Of a DNA stretch of 64,000 nt, positions 63,674-64,000 are shown piece after piece. Position numbers and translations under genes: made by a program. The notes beneath the pieces were generated by a model that was not told the DNA's origin, searched no databases, and was given only the letters and a program-made list of their open reading frames with translations. The stretch's first letter is position 1; every line of letters begins with the position of its first letter. The stretch covers positions 1,674,001 to 1,738,000 of the forward strand of contig NZ_CP013362.1 of NCBI RefSeq assembly GCF_001718315.1. Direction: 5' to 3'. Source of the DNA: Burkholderia diffusa (GTDB taxonomy: Bacteria; Pseudomonadota; Gammaproteobacteria; Burkholderiales; Burkholderiaceae).

Positions 63674-64000
63674 TGCGAGACGAAACCCCCGAACAACCGG
63701 CACCGCTGCGCTTCGGCTACACGACCGGCAGCTGCGCGACCGCAACGTCGCTGGCGGCCGCGCGCCTGCTGCTCGCGGGCGTCGCGGCCGACGCCGTCGA
63801 GATCGTGCTGCCGAAGGGGCAGCGCGTGATGATGCGGCTGGCGTTCTGCCGGACCACGGCTGACGGCGCAGAAGCCGGCACGATCAAGGATGCCGGCGAC
63901 GATCCGGACGTCACGCACGGCGCGCTGGTCTTCGCGCGCGTCGCGCTCGCGGCGATGCCCGGCGTGCGCTTTCACGCGGGGCCGGGTGTCGGCACCGTCA
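63670..64000 (+). CDS. cbiD: Cobalt-precorrin-5B C1-methyltransferase CbiD (3' truncated by window)
   Basis: 110 codons are visible. [25 protein letters not shown] (about 11-35) is the CbiD signature, followed by [45 protein letters not shown] (about 58-89), the [12 protein letters not shown] core of the family. Full CbiD is about 360 residues, so the rest lies beyond the window. ATG overlaps the cobL stop. Its presence with CobG is notable: CbiD belongs to the anaerobic route, where it performs the C1 methylation that CobF does in Pseudomonas denitrificans. Confidence 0.93.
   Translation, partial: MMRDETPEQPAPLRFGYTTGSCATATSLAAARLLLAGVAADAVEIVLPKGQRVMMRLAFCRTTADGAEAGTIKDAGDDPDVTHGALVFARVALAAMPGVRFHAGPGVGTV

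Overview
The window is GC-rich DNA with dense, overlapping operons. It matches a Burkholderia of the cepacia complex: it carries the complete ornibactin siderophore locus (orbS to orbL, with pvdA and pvdF), which is characteristic of that group. It is flanked by a chaperone-usher fimbrial operon and by an aerobic-type cobalamin locus. The species call is inference from gene content and order; no 16S or other marker is present.

Layout. (1) 1-4591: 3' end of a major pilin gene, then usher, periplasmic chaperone and tip adhesin. A hairpin sits between pilin and usher, and a 28-bp palindrome follows the adhesin. (2) 4678-5101: two very small secreted-protein genes on the minus strand, one His-rich and one a lipoprotein with Asp/Arg repeats. 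(3) 5435-35943: ornibactin locus. A Fur-box-like site precedes orbS (ECF sigma factor). Three sites of the form TAAA-N17-CGTC precede orbH, orbE and orbI. The orbH operon encodes the MbtH-like protein, aspartate hydroxylase, ABC importer, ferric reductase and binding protein. The divergent orbI and orbE units encode the peptide synthetases, tailoring enzymes, the TonB receptor and an exporter. (4) 36156-38950: two toxin-antitoxin-type modules, a VapBC pair and an AbiE-like (type IV) pair, each with its own inverted-repeat operator. (5) 39242-41112: an M20 amidohydrolase and a BamE-like lipoprotein. (6) 41138-52944: first cobalamin block. cobA-cobE-cobO-cobB run left from one cobalamin riboswitch. 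A NiCoT transporter, cobW, cobN and ChlI/ChlD-like chelatase partners run right from a second, divergent riboswitch. (7) 53012-57165: housekeeping and small genes (YaiI, DUF1993, a short phosphatase, NUDIX, a secreted peptide), a decayed IclR-family remnant and a GH18 chitinase with two carbohydrate-binding modules. (8) 57517-64000: second cobalamin block, cobG-cobH-cobI-cbiG/cobJ running left from a third riboswitch, with cobL and cbiD (cut by the window end) running right.

How it works together. Iron starvation relieves Fur at orbS. OrbS then drives synthesis, export, capture (OrbA), import (OrbB/C/D) and reductive release (OrbF) of ornibactin. Assembly order read from the synthetases is Orn, D-beta-hydroxy-Asp, Ser, Orn, with release expected through the terminal C-T didomain of OrbJ instead of a thioesterase. 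The cobalamin genes form an oxygen-type pathway (CobG, CobN) that borrows 'anaerobic' modules (CbiG fused to CobJ, CbiD). Cobalt supply (NiCoT, CobW) is placed next to the chelatase genes and is under direct cobalamin riboswitch control.

I did not find a clearly unprecedented system. The least ordinary parts are the back-to-back VapBC and AbiE-like modules, the Cys-rich tail of OrbS (already characterised in B. cenocepacia), a possible loss of a catalytic His in OrbK, and the IclR remnant.
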